Below, piece by piece: positions 1 through 11,529 of a stretch of DNA of 64,000 nucleotides; position 1 is the first letter of the stretch, and each line of letters opens with the position of its first letter. The notes beneath the pieces are model-generated. The model ran no database searches and was not told where the DNA came from. It saw only the letters and a program-made list of their open reading frames with translations. The stretch spans positions 12,394,030 through 12,458,029 of the forward strand of contig CAIIXF020000009.1 in the NCBI GenBank assembly GCA_903813345.2, given 5' to 3'. Source of the DNA: Owenia fusiformis (lineage: Eukaryota; Annelida; Polychaeta; Sabellida; Oweniidae). Position numbers and translations under genes: made by a program.

Positions 1-700
1 GGCCCTCAATGGCCCCAAGAAACTATACAGGGGCCCCAAGAAGCTATACAGTGGCTCCCAAAAACTATAGGGTGGCCCCCCAGTGTCCCCAAGAAGCTAA
101 ACAGGAGCCCCCAGAAGCTATACAGGGACCCCTAGTAGCCCCCAGAAGCTATATGGTAGGCCCAAGAAGCTATATGATGGCACCCAGAAGCTATACGGTG
201 GCCCCCAGCAGCCGCCAGAAGCTATAGGATGGCATCCAGTGGCCCCTAGAAACTATATGGTTGCCCCCAGAAGCTGTACGGTGGCCCCCAATGGCCCCAA
301 GAAAGTATACAGGGGCCCCCAGAAGCTATACGGTGGCTCCCAAAAACTATATGGTGGCCCCCCAGTGTCTCCAAGAAGCTAATCAGGAGCCCCCAGAAGC
401 TATACAGGGGCCCCTAGTGGCCCAGAAAGCTATATGGTGGCCTTAGAAGCTATACAGGGGCCCCCAGTGGCCCCCAGAAACCATACTAGGGCCCCCAGTG
501 GCCAAAGTAAGCCCAAATTTTCACTGACAAAAATATACGATGTTGTCAATCTGAAATGTTCCATGGCCATTAAATTTCACTGTTAGAGAAATATGCAATT
601 GAATTCAATGTTAAATCAAATATTCACAGTGCCTTTAAAAGCTATATGATGGTCCCCAGTGGCCCCCAGAAGCTATACAGGGCCCCCAAGTAGTCTGATT
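1..700. repeat. Imperfect minisatellite, GAAGCTATA-rich
   Basis: Short degenerate units of the form CCCCCAGAAGCTATACAGTGG recur dozens of times. A longer higher-order repeat is visible because the stretch near 9-120 returns near 280-400. A non-repetitive break lies at about 505-640, after which a few more units follow. The Pro/Ala/Tyr-rich open frames inside are simple by-products of the repeat and are not called as genes. The array probably continues left of the window. Confidence 0.85.
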
Positions 701-1337
701 GCTCAGGTGAGGAAAGCCAATGCTTTTAAAATTTAGACATTATGCCAAAATCTAGACTATGCCAACCTCTCTATTGTATAATTACATTAGATTTTATTAT
801 GATGCATGTTCTAAATGCCAAAGTCTAGACTATATGCCAACCTCACTACTATATGAATTCATTAGATTTAATTTGATATACATGTATATACTAAATATAA
901 AATATGCAGTGTCCTATATACTAGTGTTATACTATATACTAGTTTAAGAATCAACTCTATGAATAAATGTTGAAAATCAGCAAAATAATGCATCTCTATG
1001 GTAACAAATAGTGTTCTGTTACTGTTTCTATAGCAACGGATTAAGATTTTTTCTTGATTTTTGTCATACATGTCAAGCATCATACTAAAACTAATTTCTG
1101 AAAATCTCAAGTTAATATATTTATCAGTATCTGAGATATGAGGGTGTCTTATAGTACCCCCTGTATATTTTATCAGGGGGATATAAGAAATGCTCTGTAG
1201 AGAGTTGCCCAAGGGTGCCGCACCGGCATCCAGTGGTTTTGAGGTCCCAATCCTATATTCATGTTGATAAGTTAAAAAAAACATTGTAATCCGAAGAAAA
1301 CGATTGAATGTCAAAATACCCTATATTTCTGCCAGAC
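701..1337. other. AT-rich stretch, no gene recognised
   Basis: A short direct repeat around CTAGACTATGCCAACCTC occurs near 750 and 825. A 148-codon open frame on the minus strand (868-1314) has no recognisable domain and looks fortuitous. Upstream P450 exons are expected either here or left of the window, but none could be recognised. Confidence 0.5.
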
Positions 1338-2174
1338 TATAACGACGAGCTGGACGCACTACGGACGGAACTGTCGTACTTCAATCCTACTAAGGACGTT
1401 TTTACAACGAGTTGAAGTGTCTGAGGACGTATTGAGAACGAGGTAGAACTAATTGCAAACGGGTTAAAACTGATTAAGAGCGCATTTATCAACGAGTTAG
1501 CAAAAATAAAGCAATCATACCAAGCAAGTTGCCACTGCGTTCTTCAAAATTGGTTACCCCCCTATCACACCAAACTAGTTCTTACCCGTTCTTGCCAGTC
1601 CTACAAAAACGTCTTAAAACGGGCTCAATCTGGCTGTGGTCGGGAAATATATCTAAAATAATTAGCTACTTCGTTCATAAACAGTCTTCAATACATCCAT
1701 CTCATTCGCAGTTCGTTCAGGTCGCACCACGTTAGTGTGTAACGTCATATAACGCGTCCCTTAGTCTAGAAGGTCATCATGACCTGATTACAGAACGGTA
1801 TGGTCGCATCGAATTTTGAATCGATTCAAAATTCTAAATCACATTCCCCGTCCGAGAAAGTCCATGAAGTTCGTAGAACGTTGTAGCTACGTTCATTCCG
1901 TTCCCACACAGTTTAAAACCAGTTTTGAAGAGCGCAGTGGCAACTTGTTTGGTGTGATAGCTATATTTTTGCTAACTCGTTCATAAGCAGTCTTAAATAC
2001 GTTCTACCTCGTTCTCAGTACGTCCTCAGACAGTGCAAGTCGTTGTTAAAACGTCCCTAGTAGGATTGAAGTACGACGGTTCTGTTCGTAGTACTTCCAG
2101 CTCGTCGTTAGTACGTTCGCACACAGTTGAAGCCCATTTTCGAGAACGTACTGAAAACTAGTTTGGTGTGATAG
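1338..2174. mobile_element. Nested foldback/MITE element, CTATCACACCAAA family
   Basis: Two long inverted arms, about 1338-1555 and 1918-2120, flank a unique centre that starts with CTATCACACCAAACTAGTT at 1562. The complement of that terminus occurs at 1951-1960 and again at 2166-2174. The body is rich in the motif ACGTTC. The same family returns as a simpler copy at 21910-22496. No coding capacity is seen, so it is non-autonomous. The arrangement suggests one copy inserted into, or recombined with, another. It lies just upstream of the P450 exon at 2227. Confidence 0.75.
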
Positions 2175-2226
2175 TAGGTTAAGAAACGTTTCTATGATTT
2201 CTAGTTTCTAGTTATTATTCTTATAG

Positions 2227-2338
2227 GCATCACAACAACAGAGAGCACCATTGAATCAGGAATTCTAGTATTGATGAACTATCCGGATATTCAAAAGAAA
2301 ATCCAAATGTCTATTGACGCAGAGCTTGGGACAGAAAG
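2227..2338 (+). CDS. P450 exon: I-helix
   Basis: Acceptor TTATAG, donor AAAG|GTAAAC. It encodes GITTTES..., the family's (A/G)Gx(D/E)T(T/S) oxygen-binding motif, followed by the start of the J helix. It ends in phase 2 (AG), which is completed by the next exon to arginine. Confidence 0.85.
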
Positions 2339-5300
2339 GTAAACGCATGTAGTGTATTGAACTTCTTGTATATGAGGCAAGGTATTAGTGTTGAGTTATA
2401 TCCAATAAAACCATTTCCATATAAGTGGAAAATAGATGGGTGTTGGGAAATCTTAAGAATTTGAATAAAGGTAAAATAAAGGTCCAAATCAAAATTGTTT
2501 TGATAGAAAATTACACACAGAATTCAAATATGCCATCAAATAGAAGAAAATGTTTGTCTTAAATGGTTAAAATGCAGATCTCGTAAAATATCATTAAAAC
2601 GAGACTTTAACGAGATTTCAAAGCTTTATTACCCAAGGCAATAGATACAAGTGTATTAAACAGGAATAAAGAAGAATAAAATAATCCAAGATTGGCAGGT
2701 GTTTTCATCTAAATGTATTTGAACATGGAAGTCTAGATGGTGGACTGAAAATATACCGAAAAAATAATTAAGCGGTACAGTTAACGCGGTAACTGTTAGG
2801 TATAATGCAAATGAGTTTGAATTTGCGTTAATAGTATCTCAGGTACTCCTAATTATTCACTGGAAAACATTACATAACATATATCCATGTAATGAGATTT
2901 TAAATCGTTTTAGAATTAGAGATAGTTCATTTTGCGAGAATTGAAATGTTATTGACAATGTTAGACATAATTTTTATGAGTGTACAAAAATAAGGGATAT
3001 ATGGAAATTTTTTGATAATATCACTTTTGAGCAAATTATAGGAATTAATAAGTATAAGAATTATAAAGAAGTGTTAATAGCCAGGAGGGCAATACAAATC
3101 TTCAATATCGACAAAACTGGAAATATACTTGCTTATTTTGAAAAAGAAAAACTGTACAGAAATTAAACAATGTAATTAGGCCTATGTATAATGTATAATT
3201 GTATATATGCTTTATTCTTGAAATATAGTTTTTATAAAAAAAAAGAATCTCAGGTAAATTTACCCGCGTTTTCCGTTTACAACATTCTGAGTTTGTGTAG
3301 GCTTAACTATGACATTCACTGTCAAATTCAGTGTCTAGGATATTGTTACAGTCATTTATATATAAATATATCTAAAAACAAGACCAAATCGTTCTTTTAA
3401 ACGATGACAACTGTCCACGTATTTAGTTCTTGTGACTAAATACGCTAAAAGAAAAGCATATTAATCAGTTAATTTGAAAGGTGCGGTCATGGACCTGCGC
3501 TCAATGGTACAGAGGTTGCGGAACTTTATTGCTACGAGATTGTTCGCCATGTGCTTGAGTTGTGGATTTGTTTTCCATAATAGGCATTTTGTGCATGTAC
3601 AGTGATTGATTTTTTAACAGTTGGATCTACGTTATACGTTTAGCGCACATATTTTTACAACTGCAAATTAATTATTCAAATTTTAGGTTTCCCACATTGG
3701 ATGATAGAAGCAACCTCCCGTACGTCGATGCATTCATACTAGAGACCATGCGCTATACATCGGTTGTCCCATTTACTTTACGCAAATCTACAAAGGATTC
3801 TAAACTGGGGAATTATTTTATTCCAAAGGATACACAGGTACAAATCAAGGGTGAACAAGCTACCAATGCTACACTGCTACAAAAAGCTTCGTTGGGGTCC
3901 AACCTTCATTTAATTTTCTACTCAATTGCTTCGTTATCATTAAAACAGTGGTACGAAATTGTAATCGTAACATATACAGGGTGGGCCAAAAAAACCAATA
4001 CCCAACTTCAAATCAGGATAAAAATACTTATGTTCAATATGATACATTGACTTATATATCATTTTAAAGCTAATACATTTTCAAACAATTTGGTATATAA
4101 CACTATGACATAAATTCAATAGCAAAGGTGCATTATACTTATTTGGGAGGCTGGGTCGCTATTTAAGGTCTCTAGATTTTAGGGAGAAAACAGTAAATCT
4201 GTGGAATTATGTAAACTTTTTATTCATAGAATATCATTTTGTTAGGTGAATACATGCATGTGTATTTGCATCAATGTGTGACTAAACTTATAGTTTATGA
4301 ATTTCAGTGTTGTTTAATAACATTTTACAATTTATTTATTAAACAATTGCTTAATATGCCCCCCCCCCTATGCATCAACAATAAGCCTCAAGCGGTAGCG
4401 CCATCTATCAACAGATTTCTGTTGCAATACATTCCAGCAATTAGGATTCCGCGGTTCAGCTAATCACTACTTTTTATTGGATGCTTGTGACTGTACACCA
4501 TTTCCTGTACCTATTACCATATATGAAGATGGCTCTATGAATGGTAATCCACCACATTAGCATTGGGGCTTCTGGGTCATGTGGGTGGCCAAGCATCTGG
4601 ATCAGTCAAATTGACAACTTGTTACTGAAGGAATACCAATGTCACCTTTGATCTATGGGACAAGGCACTGTCTTGTTGAAAAATAACCCCCCACCACATA
4701 TACGTTTTATGTCTTTTAACATACCTCTTTTGAGTACTTATTGATAGTAAACAATACTGAAATTCATAAACAATAAGTTAAGTCACAAATGATGCAAATA
4801 TACAAGCTTGTATTCACCTAACAAAATGATATTCCATGAACAAAAAGTTTACATAATTCCACAGATTTACTGTTTTCTCCCTAAAATCTAGAGACCTTAA
4901 ATAGCGACCCAGCCTCCCAAATAAGTATGATACACCTTTACTATTGACTTTATGTCATAGTGTTATATACCAAATTGTTTGAAAATGTATTACCTTTAAA
5001 ATGATATATAAGTCAATGTACCATATTGAACGTAACTATTTTTATCCTGATTTAAAGTTGGGTATTGTTTTTTTTGGCCCTCCCTGTATATGCAAAAGTG
5101 CCAAAGCAAAAATACTGAAATGTGGTAAAACAGAAGAAAATGAAACATCTGAGAGAACAACAAGTTATAATTAAAAGCCCCACATATCCCAAAAGATGAT
5201 CTTTAACAAGGAACATCGTGGCATGTGAGGTGTTTTGAATTGCAGTTTTACTTAAAGCAACGAATGTGTGATAGGTCTTTGTGAAACACTTTTCTTAAAC

Positions 5301-5856
5301 TAAAAAAGAATACTATAGTATTTGGCACAAACCCAGGATGAATTCCTCATCCTTGCACAAACGATTTTGAGCTCCATCACTCACACAACTTAAGGTTATC
5401 ACGCTCCCTATTTAGGTTTGGGTGAATCTGTTTTGTCTTCACCACGATGAGCGCTACTTTGCTGATCCATGGACATTTAAACCAGAACGTTTCCTTGACC
5501 AGAACGGTGACGTTATTCCAGTCGATCAAAGAAAGATGTAAGATATTACGCAAATCTGGAATTCTAGTTTTGATTTATAAGTCGTACCACCTCTAATAAG
5601 CAACCATAATGTAACTTTGTAAACTTTAATAATATCTAATTATAGGCTGATGCCATTTGGAGCAGGAAGACGTGTTTGTGTCGGTGAACAGTTGGCGAGG
5701 GCACGATTATTTCTCTTCTTTACTGCGATGTTGCAGAAGTTTACCTTTCTTCCGCATGAGGGCGATAAATGCCCATCATGTGACCCTAGGGGATATACGA
5801 CTGGACTTTTGTTACGACCAAATAATTATAGAGTTCGAGCAATCCTGCGCATTTGA
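2227..5856 (+). CDS. Cytochrome P450, C-terminal four exons (5' partial in window)
   Basis: A heme-thiolate monooxygenase, expected to be anchored in the endoplasmic reticulum. The exons are 2227-2338, 3687-3837, 5416-5537 and 5646-5856, all with AG acceptors and GT donors and with matching phases. In order they encode the I-helix oxygen-activation segment (GITTTES), the K-helix ETMR (ExxR), the PERF-type segment FKPERF, and the heme loop [12 protein letters not shown] with its cysteine ligand. The spliced reading frame has no stops until the TGA at 5854-5856. The style (IPKDT...VNL, HHDE, PERFLD) fits clan 2 enzymes of the CYP1/CYP2/CYP17 type; the subfamily is not assignable. The N-terminal half is not recognised here and probably lies left of the window or is lost. 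Intron 2 carries a mariner-like element. A decayed copy of the last exon lies at 13606. Confidence 0.88.
2339..2860. other. P450 intron, AT-rich, nothing recognised
   Basis: Intronic sequence between the I-helix exon and a LINE fragment. No open frame, repeat or RNA gene stands out. Confidence 0.5.
2861..3166 (+). pseudogene. Non-LTR retrotransposon (LINE) 3' fragment, reverse-transcriptase tail
   Basis: One frame reads [21 protein letters not shown], then a cysteine pair, an HNFYEC-like segment and IRDIW. This is the zinc-binding tail found after many LINE reverse transcriptases (zf-RVT type). It is interrupted by one in-frame TGA after CEN and ends at a TAA at 3164-3166. Upstream the frame loses similarity, so this is a 5'-truncated dead copy in the P450 intron, in the same orientation as the P450. 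No poly(A) tail is obvious. The clade cannot be assigned. Confidence 0.6.
3167..3686. other. P450 intron remainder
   Basis: AT-rich sequence with a small open frame (3191-3400) that shows no family features. Nothing else is recognised. Confidence 0.45.
3687..3837 (+). CDS. P450 exon: K-helix
   Basis: Acceptor ATTTTAG, donor ACACAG|GTACAA. It encodes [20 protein letters not shown] followed by GNYFIPKDT. The ExxR pair is E-T-M-R. Reading past the donor would run into the mariner-like element that starts at 3977. Confidence 0.88.
3977..5086 (-). mobile_element. Mariner/Tc1-like element with TA duplication and decayed transposase
   Basis: The termini are CAGGGTGGGCC and its complement GGCCCTCCCTG, flanked by TA at 3975-3976 and 5087-5088. 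The inverted repeats are unusually long, about 300 bp per side (3977-4290 and 4790-5086). Between them, minus-strand frames near 4678-4500 give [11 protein letters not shown] and, after a frame change and stops, [14 protein letters not shown]. These resemble the QQDGAPxH and WPPxSPDLNPLDY blocks of IS630/mariner transposases. The gene is dead. The element sits in the P450 intron between the K-helix and PERF exons. Confidence 0.75.
5416..5537 (+). CDS. P450 exon: PERF region
   Basis: Acceptor TATTTAG, donor AT|GTAAGA. It encodes [15 protein letters not shown] and then [13 protein letters not shown], the conserved segment between the K helix and the heme loop. It ends mid-codon (AT), and the next exon supplies G. 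Confidence 0.88.
5646..5856 (+). CDS. P450 terminal exon: heme-binding loop
   Basis: Acceptor ATTATAG. It encodes [20 protein letters not shown] with the invariant cysteine, then the L helix and the C-terminal strand ending RVRAILRI, and stops at the TGA. The length and the end point are normal for the family. Confidence 0.9.
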
Positions 5857-6286
5857 ATCAATAGTGGATACTTTAAGCTAGCATACGTTTCGATTTTATA
5901 TGCATTGCTTAAATTCTCCATTAAATCGAAACGGCAACGTAGACGTATAATCGCCCAAATGCAAATACATGATGAAGTTGAAATAGCTGTTCGAGCTTTA
6001 GTGTTTGTTTAGAATACACCGCATAATGTAATTATATGCAGCATGTTATACGCCATTGATAGTTCTATAGCTGGTTTTCTGATACATGTTTTAATTAAGC
6101 TCGTTTGATAAGATAGTCGGAGCTAAAACATATCATGACAAACATCATTTTCTTCAGAAAGAATTCTACTTAGTATTGAAATTAAAATTACCAGCATAGT
6201 ATAGAATAGATGTGAATATAATGATTTCCCGTTGACGTCACCGTGAAATTCGGAACTTTGCGTTCTTAACTCAGAAGCTGAACGGT
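5857..6286. other. P450 3' flank
   Basis: Probable 3' UTR and spacer. An ATTAAA at 5920-5925, about 65 bases after the stop, is the only candidate polyadenylation signal I see. The P450 region is followed directly by the left end of the large transposon. Confidence 0.4.
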
Positions 6287-6852
6287 TATTAGGCCAGTCA
6301 ATTGGTGATTTCACATCTGACAAATTGCAATAGTTTTGAAACATGGTTTAATTGGTGAATTGATATATATGTAGCAACATATTAAAAATATAGGAAAATA
6401 TATGTAGTGGACAAATATGAAATTTCACTTCTTAGGTACCCCCACCCCAATTTTGACTAGGGGTAAGGGAAAAAATAATTTCTCCATATTTGAATAGTTT
6501 TTACATGTTTTTATGTTGTATTAGTTCAGGGGAAAGATTCAGAGTGGATTTAAATCTACTTTTAATGCTTTTTTGTGCCAACAATTGACAATTTACCTCC
6601 CAAATACACCAAAATATGTTGTCATATGGCCAAAATATTTTATAATAATGTATATATTTCTTAATTGCTTTATCCAAGAGCCATGGAAAAATTCATGGTA
6701 ATACTTCTATATACAGGTAATACACATATGGAATGCTGACTTCTCAACTTGCATATTGTTGAAGAAAAAAATGTTTAAAATATCAATTTTTGGCCCCGCC
6801 CACTTTTGGGGTGACCTTACTTTTGCAATATAACTTCCAATATATACCACAT

Positions 6853-9800
6853 ATGTCCTCAAATTTGATATCAAAAATTCCATCTAAAATTCAAGGGTCG
6901 ACTTCAAAGTTGACTTCAAACGTCACTGATCTTATTAGCAAGATGAAAGAGTTCATAAATGACAGTGAAATTGAACCCTATAGCTTTAAATACATGAAGA
7001 AAGAGCTGAAAGCATTCTTTGGTGAGAACCTTATCATCAGTGATATCCAAGGAATACAAAATGTTGTTACCTTTCATGACAATGCTGCCAAAATATTGCA
7101 TGCTTTTCATCAACACAAAGGAGACCAAGTAGATGAAAAAGAGAAAATTATAGAAACTGCAGCAAGTTTGATAGAAAGTGCCATAAAGGAAAAAAAGGCA
7201 ATCTCCCCAAACTTATCCTGAATATGACACAATGTCCTCCATCATTCAGTCATTAGACTTTTTACCTGACATTTTGTCGATGTTTTTGAGCAAGTTCTTT
7301 GTTGGTAAAGATGTTAGAAACAAAGTAGCATCAATTGGACAAGCTATTATGCAGGCCACTCGTCCAAATGCCCTTTTGGCCCCATTACAGCTTGGTCTAG
7401 GTGTGCAGCTCCATCATCATTTCCAGTCAAGATTTTTGATTGACACACTTAACAAACATGGGTTTACTTGCTCATATTCTGAGGTCCAGAAGTTTGAAAG
7501 GAGTGCAGCATTGATGCAAAACACAGACATACCTAACATTACTCCTAATCATTTTGTACATCATGTTGCAGATAGTGTAGATCACAACGTTCGAACTCTC
7601 AATGGCAAGAATACGTCCCATGTAATGGGCATTATTGCTACAGTCACACCTAAAGTGAGAACAGCTCGGCAAGTGATCAGACATGATGTGTCTTCAGAAG
7701 ACATAGAGGCAATTGGTCGCATCAATACTCACTACTATTCAAATGACAATGATATGTTTAGTAGTTTATGGTATGAAGAGCTTGTGAGACAATCATTTGA
7801 TAAACCTTTAACAGGCTTTGATCTTGTGTGGAAATCATCCTTGCTTTTTTAAGACTCCTTGTCCACTTTGGTCAGGATTTATGCAGATGGTTTATAAGGG
7901 GGAACATCCTGGTGAATCTTCAGTCATGTTTCTACCTTTGATAGATATGGACCCGGGTGACATGTCATGTATCTACGCCACTTTGAAGTTTGTTGCATCT
8001 CTTGCTGGATGGTACAACTGCACTCCTGTCATCACATTTGATCAGCCACTTTGGTTGAAAGCAAACAAAATTGTAGAAAATGAGCTAGAAGACAGTGATT
8101 TTCACAAAATGGTTGTAAGACTAGGGGGGTTTCATACCGAGATGAGTTTTCTTGGCTCTGTAGGCCACATCATGGAGGGGTCAGGATTAAATGCTGTCCT
8201 AAGCTTGTATATGCTGAAAATACAGTTGGTCATATGTTATCTGGTAAGGCAGTTTCTAGGGCAGTTAGAGGCCACCTTCTGATTGATAGTGCATTGAATA
8301 CTATGTTAGCAGCTCAGGTATATGACATTGATCTTGATCAGACCAATGAAGAACAAAATGATTCACAGGAACAACCGTTTGTAGAAGTAGAGAATGATAC
8401 AACCCATATTGACCTGAAGGAATTGCATCTTGTCCTTTATAAGATAATAAATCATGTAATTCATGACAATGATGACAAAATTGATGTTGCAACAGTCTTT
8501 GGAGAAAAGCTTCAAGCTGAGAAGGACTCACTTCAAAACCTAAAAACAGCAAAGCTATGGTTGCAATATATGGATATGATCGACCTATTTAGGAAATTCA
8601 TAAAAGGAGAAAGGATTGGAAGTTGGACACTTCATCTCCAAAGTTCACATGATATGTTGCCATATTTTGCAGCAGCAGGTCACAATCGATACCTAAAGTC
8701 TGTATATCTTTATCTCCAAAAAATGAATAACCTTGAAAAACAGAGCCCAGAGGTATATGCCCATTTTATGAATGGGCTACATGTCATTCGTCGATCAGAT
8801 AGGTCACAACAGCCCCAGCTAGTAAGATTTAGTTGTAGTGAGGTCATGGGCAGGACTGTCTGCAGATCTCATAATTGAGCAATGCCTTATGCGAAGCATC
8901 AAGTCAACAGGAGGTCTCACGAGAGGACGGGCATGGCTGAAATTCAGCGTCTGGTGTGGATTCTTTCCTCACCTGCATGTGGAGAGATAAGCAGTGCAAT
9001 GCAAGAACTCACTGATATAACATATGCCACAAGTGAGCAGCATAAAGATGCAACACCAACAAGAATCATCAAAGATGAAACAGATGCTAAGTGTATCTTG
9101 AAATACCTTGTTGAAAGAAATCCCCTTTTTCCTGAACAATCATTAAGTAACATCGCAACAGGAGTTGCAGCTTCTTCTGTCAATGCATATGACGCAAAAT
9201 AATTAGGCAACGTGATTGTTGCATCTATGATTGGGAAAAGGGTATCTGAGTGTTCCTTCAAAAGAAAAAGCCAAGCTGTGACCATGGGATCAAAAACTGC
9301 AGTCAAGGTTAACAATGAAGAAATACACATAGATCCTATTTTGCTTTTTCAACGCCTTACCATAGCTGGTACACGATCTTTTGATTTGTCAGAGGCTCTA
9401 GGTTATGAGCTTTGTTCCTTCCCACCGGCTTTGTCTGAATCAAAAGGTGTAATGAGACCAGCGGTAGAATCACAACTGGCAGAAGCATTGTGGACACCAA
9501 AAATATCTTCCTTACAAGGGCCAAGTGACGAAGATGTTCAACATGTGATTGATGGAGGCGCCCTTCTTCATCGCATTCCTTGGCAAAAAGGTTTTACATG
9601 GGAGAACATTTTAAGCCAATATGTATACTATATTGTGCAGTTGAGGTACCAAAATGCTAAAATAGTATTTGATTGGTACCAAAAGATTGCCCTAGCACAA
9701 AAGATGCAACTCATCTTCATAGAAATGGAGGGAACGCCGGGACTGTAATCCAATTCATTAACACAATAAAACTCCAATGTAAAAAAAGAAGATTTCTTAA

Positions 9801-11529
9801 TGAATCAAACAAACAAGCAGAATTTTATTTTTCTGCTGTCAGAGCGACTAGAATCCATTGGTTGAGGTTTTTCATGCAGAGCAGATGCAGACCTTCTCAT
9901 TGTAGAGACTGCAATTGAATGTGCTGCAACTTCTGAGACCATTCTTGTAGGAGATGACACTGATCTCCTTGTGCTGCTTATTCATCGCGCCCACAACATT
10001 GAACACAACATATTCTTCAAGCCTGAACCAAAGCAATCCACACACAAAACCAAAATATGGAACATCAAAGATACAAGACTATCTTTGGGTGACATAGTAT
10101 GCAGCAACATCCTATTCATTCATGCGCTTCTTGGCTGTGATACTTCAACATCAAGGCTATTTGGAGTTGGGAAACGGGTCTCAGAAAGGCAGATAAAGAA
10201 ATCTGATGTCTTTCAGAAAAGTGCTTGTACATTTAAATTGCATGATGCCACACAAAACATGATATCAAAAGAAGGAGAAGCTGCCTTTGTATCATTATTA
10301 GGAGGTAAGCTTGGGCAAACCTTAAAGGCCCCATGTAAAGTTTAAACCACTTTGGCTTATAATGTAGTCTTACCCAATGTTATCAAAGTGTGATATGTGA
10401 AACTTTTTTTTTAAATTTCAAAAAGTGGTTTTTGATAGACTTTTTGTTCCAAAATTTGTGACGTTATTTAAAACCAACTTTTAGAGGTCACTCATATCTT
10501 CTAATTAGCCACAATTCATACCAATGCATAGCATTCATCCTCCCATGTTTTTTGCTGAAAAAATTAAGAAAATCGGTTGAGAAACAAGCGAGAAATGAAC
10601 TTATCAGTGCATGAAAATGGTTCTGAGAAAAATGCATTTCAAAATTTTAGTTCTCTTAGAAACCAATGGTACAATGATATCTAAAACATAATTTATTCTT
10701 CCTTTTAACCTGGTTAGACAATCAACATTGTTTTTTATGAAAATCTAGCATATTTAGAAAAGATTGACATCGAAAAAAAAAATTCAATTTTTTTCAAAAA
10801 GTTTTTGTTACCTTAGTGACATCACTAATGTTTCAAAATATTTTTGATAAGCTAAAACATTGAAGTGGCCCATTAAATATGACATTTTATTATTGAAATA
10901 GTGTGTCTTTTGTTCAATCTTTGCATTGGTGTTAAAAAGATAATCTTTTTTGTAATGCATTAAGAAATATTTGATGATTAAGAAATTTCAACTTTTTTTG
11001 AAAAATGGCGGGAAATTTGAATATTTGAGAAATGAAATGCTCACAACTTTTTTTTCAAAAAAAAATTTTTGTTCAAAAATCTCTAAAATAACTTTTTAAG
11101 TCCTGACAAATAGTAAATGAATGATAAAAAAATATTTTCAAACTTTAGACGGGGACTTTAAACAAATTGAGATTACAAAAGTTTCATGAGAACGCTGCCT
11201 CTAGTCAAGAGTCTGTTCATCCAAAAGTGCTTCCACCGACATCTGATGCTGCAAAGCACCACAGCCTAAGGGTATATCATCAAGTACAAGCATGGATGGG
11301 GGTAAATCTTCCACCAGAAGAATGGGGATGGGAAATGAACAATGTCCACTATCTCCCAGTTGCTACAACTTTACCGGCAGGACCTTCTTCACTCTTAGAA
11401 GTGATCAAATGTAATTGTAAGACAGGTTGCACAACAAAGCATTGCACATGTCGAAAGAATGGAATGGATTGTTTCATGGCAAGTGGTGAATGTAGAGGAA
11501 TATGTGCAAATATAAATAACGATGACTAA
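6853..11529 (+). pseudogene. Broken transposon gene: XPG/FEN1-like nuclease region and C-terminal CXC domain
   Basis: A single long gene can be followed through segments at about 6853-7221, 7232-7852, 7818-8282, 8234-8878, 8882-9202, 9212-9748, about 9890-10325 and 11158-11529. They are separated by frameshifts and stops, so it is not functional. Recognisable parts: LLAPLQLGLGVQLHHHF near 7370-7425, a block I associate with large uncharacterised invertebrate transposon-like proteins; ADADLLIV and VGDDTDLLVLL with paired acidic residues near 9885-9980, and GCDTSTSRLFGVGK near 10135-10175, which resembles the acidic sites and helix-two-turn-helix of FEN1/XPG nucleases; and at the end CNCKTGCTTKHCTCRKNG with further cysteines, a tesmin/TSO1-like CXC DNA-binding motif. 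No DDE triad could be assigned with confidence. Confidence 0.7.
10322..11161. mobile_element. TTAA-flanked non-autonomous element inserted in the transposon gene
   Basis: TTAA at 10322-10325 and 11158-11161 bound an insert of about 832 bp. Its ends are AGGCCCCATGTAAAGTTT and, on the other strand, AGTCCCCGTCTAAAGTTTG. Removing the insert with one TTAA brings the coding frame on both sides back into register (LGQTL then NKLRLQKF), so the site of insertion is exact. TTAA duplications are typical of piggyBac and Kolobok elements. There is no coding capacity. A second copy in opposite orientation lies at 34911-35749. Confidence 0.85.

Noticed and set aside
9-446. Pro/Ala/Tyr-rich open frames at the left edge
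   Set aside because: They translate the GAAGCTATA minisatellite and carry no start, splice or domain evidence.
868-1314. 148-codon minus-strand frame
   Set aside because: No domain, no paralog in the window and AT-biased composition; probably chance.
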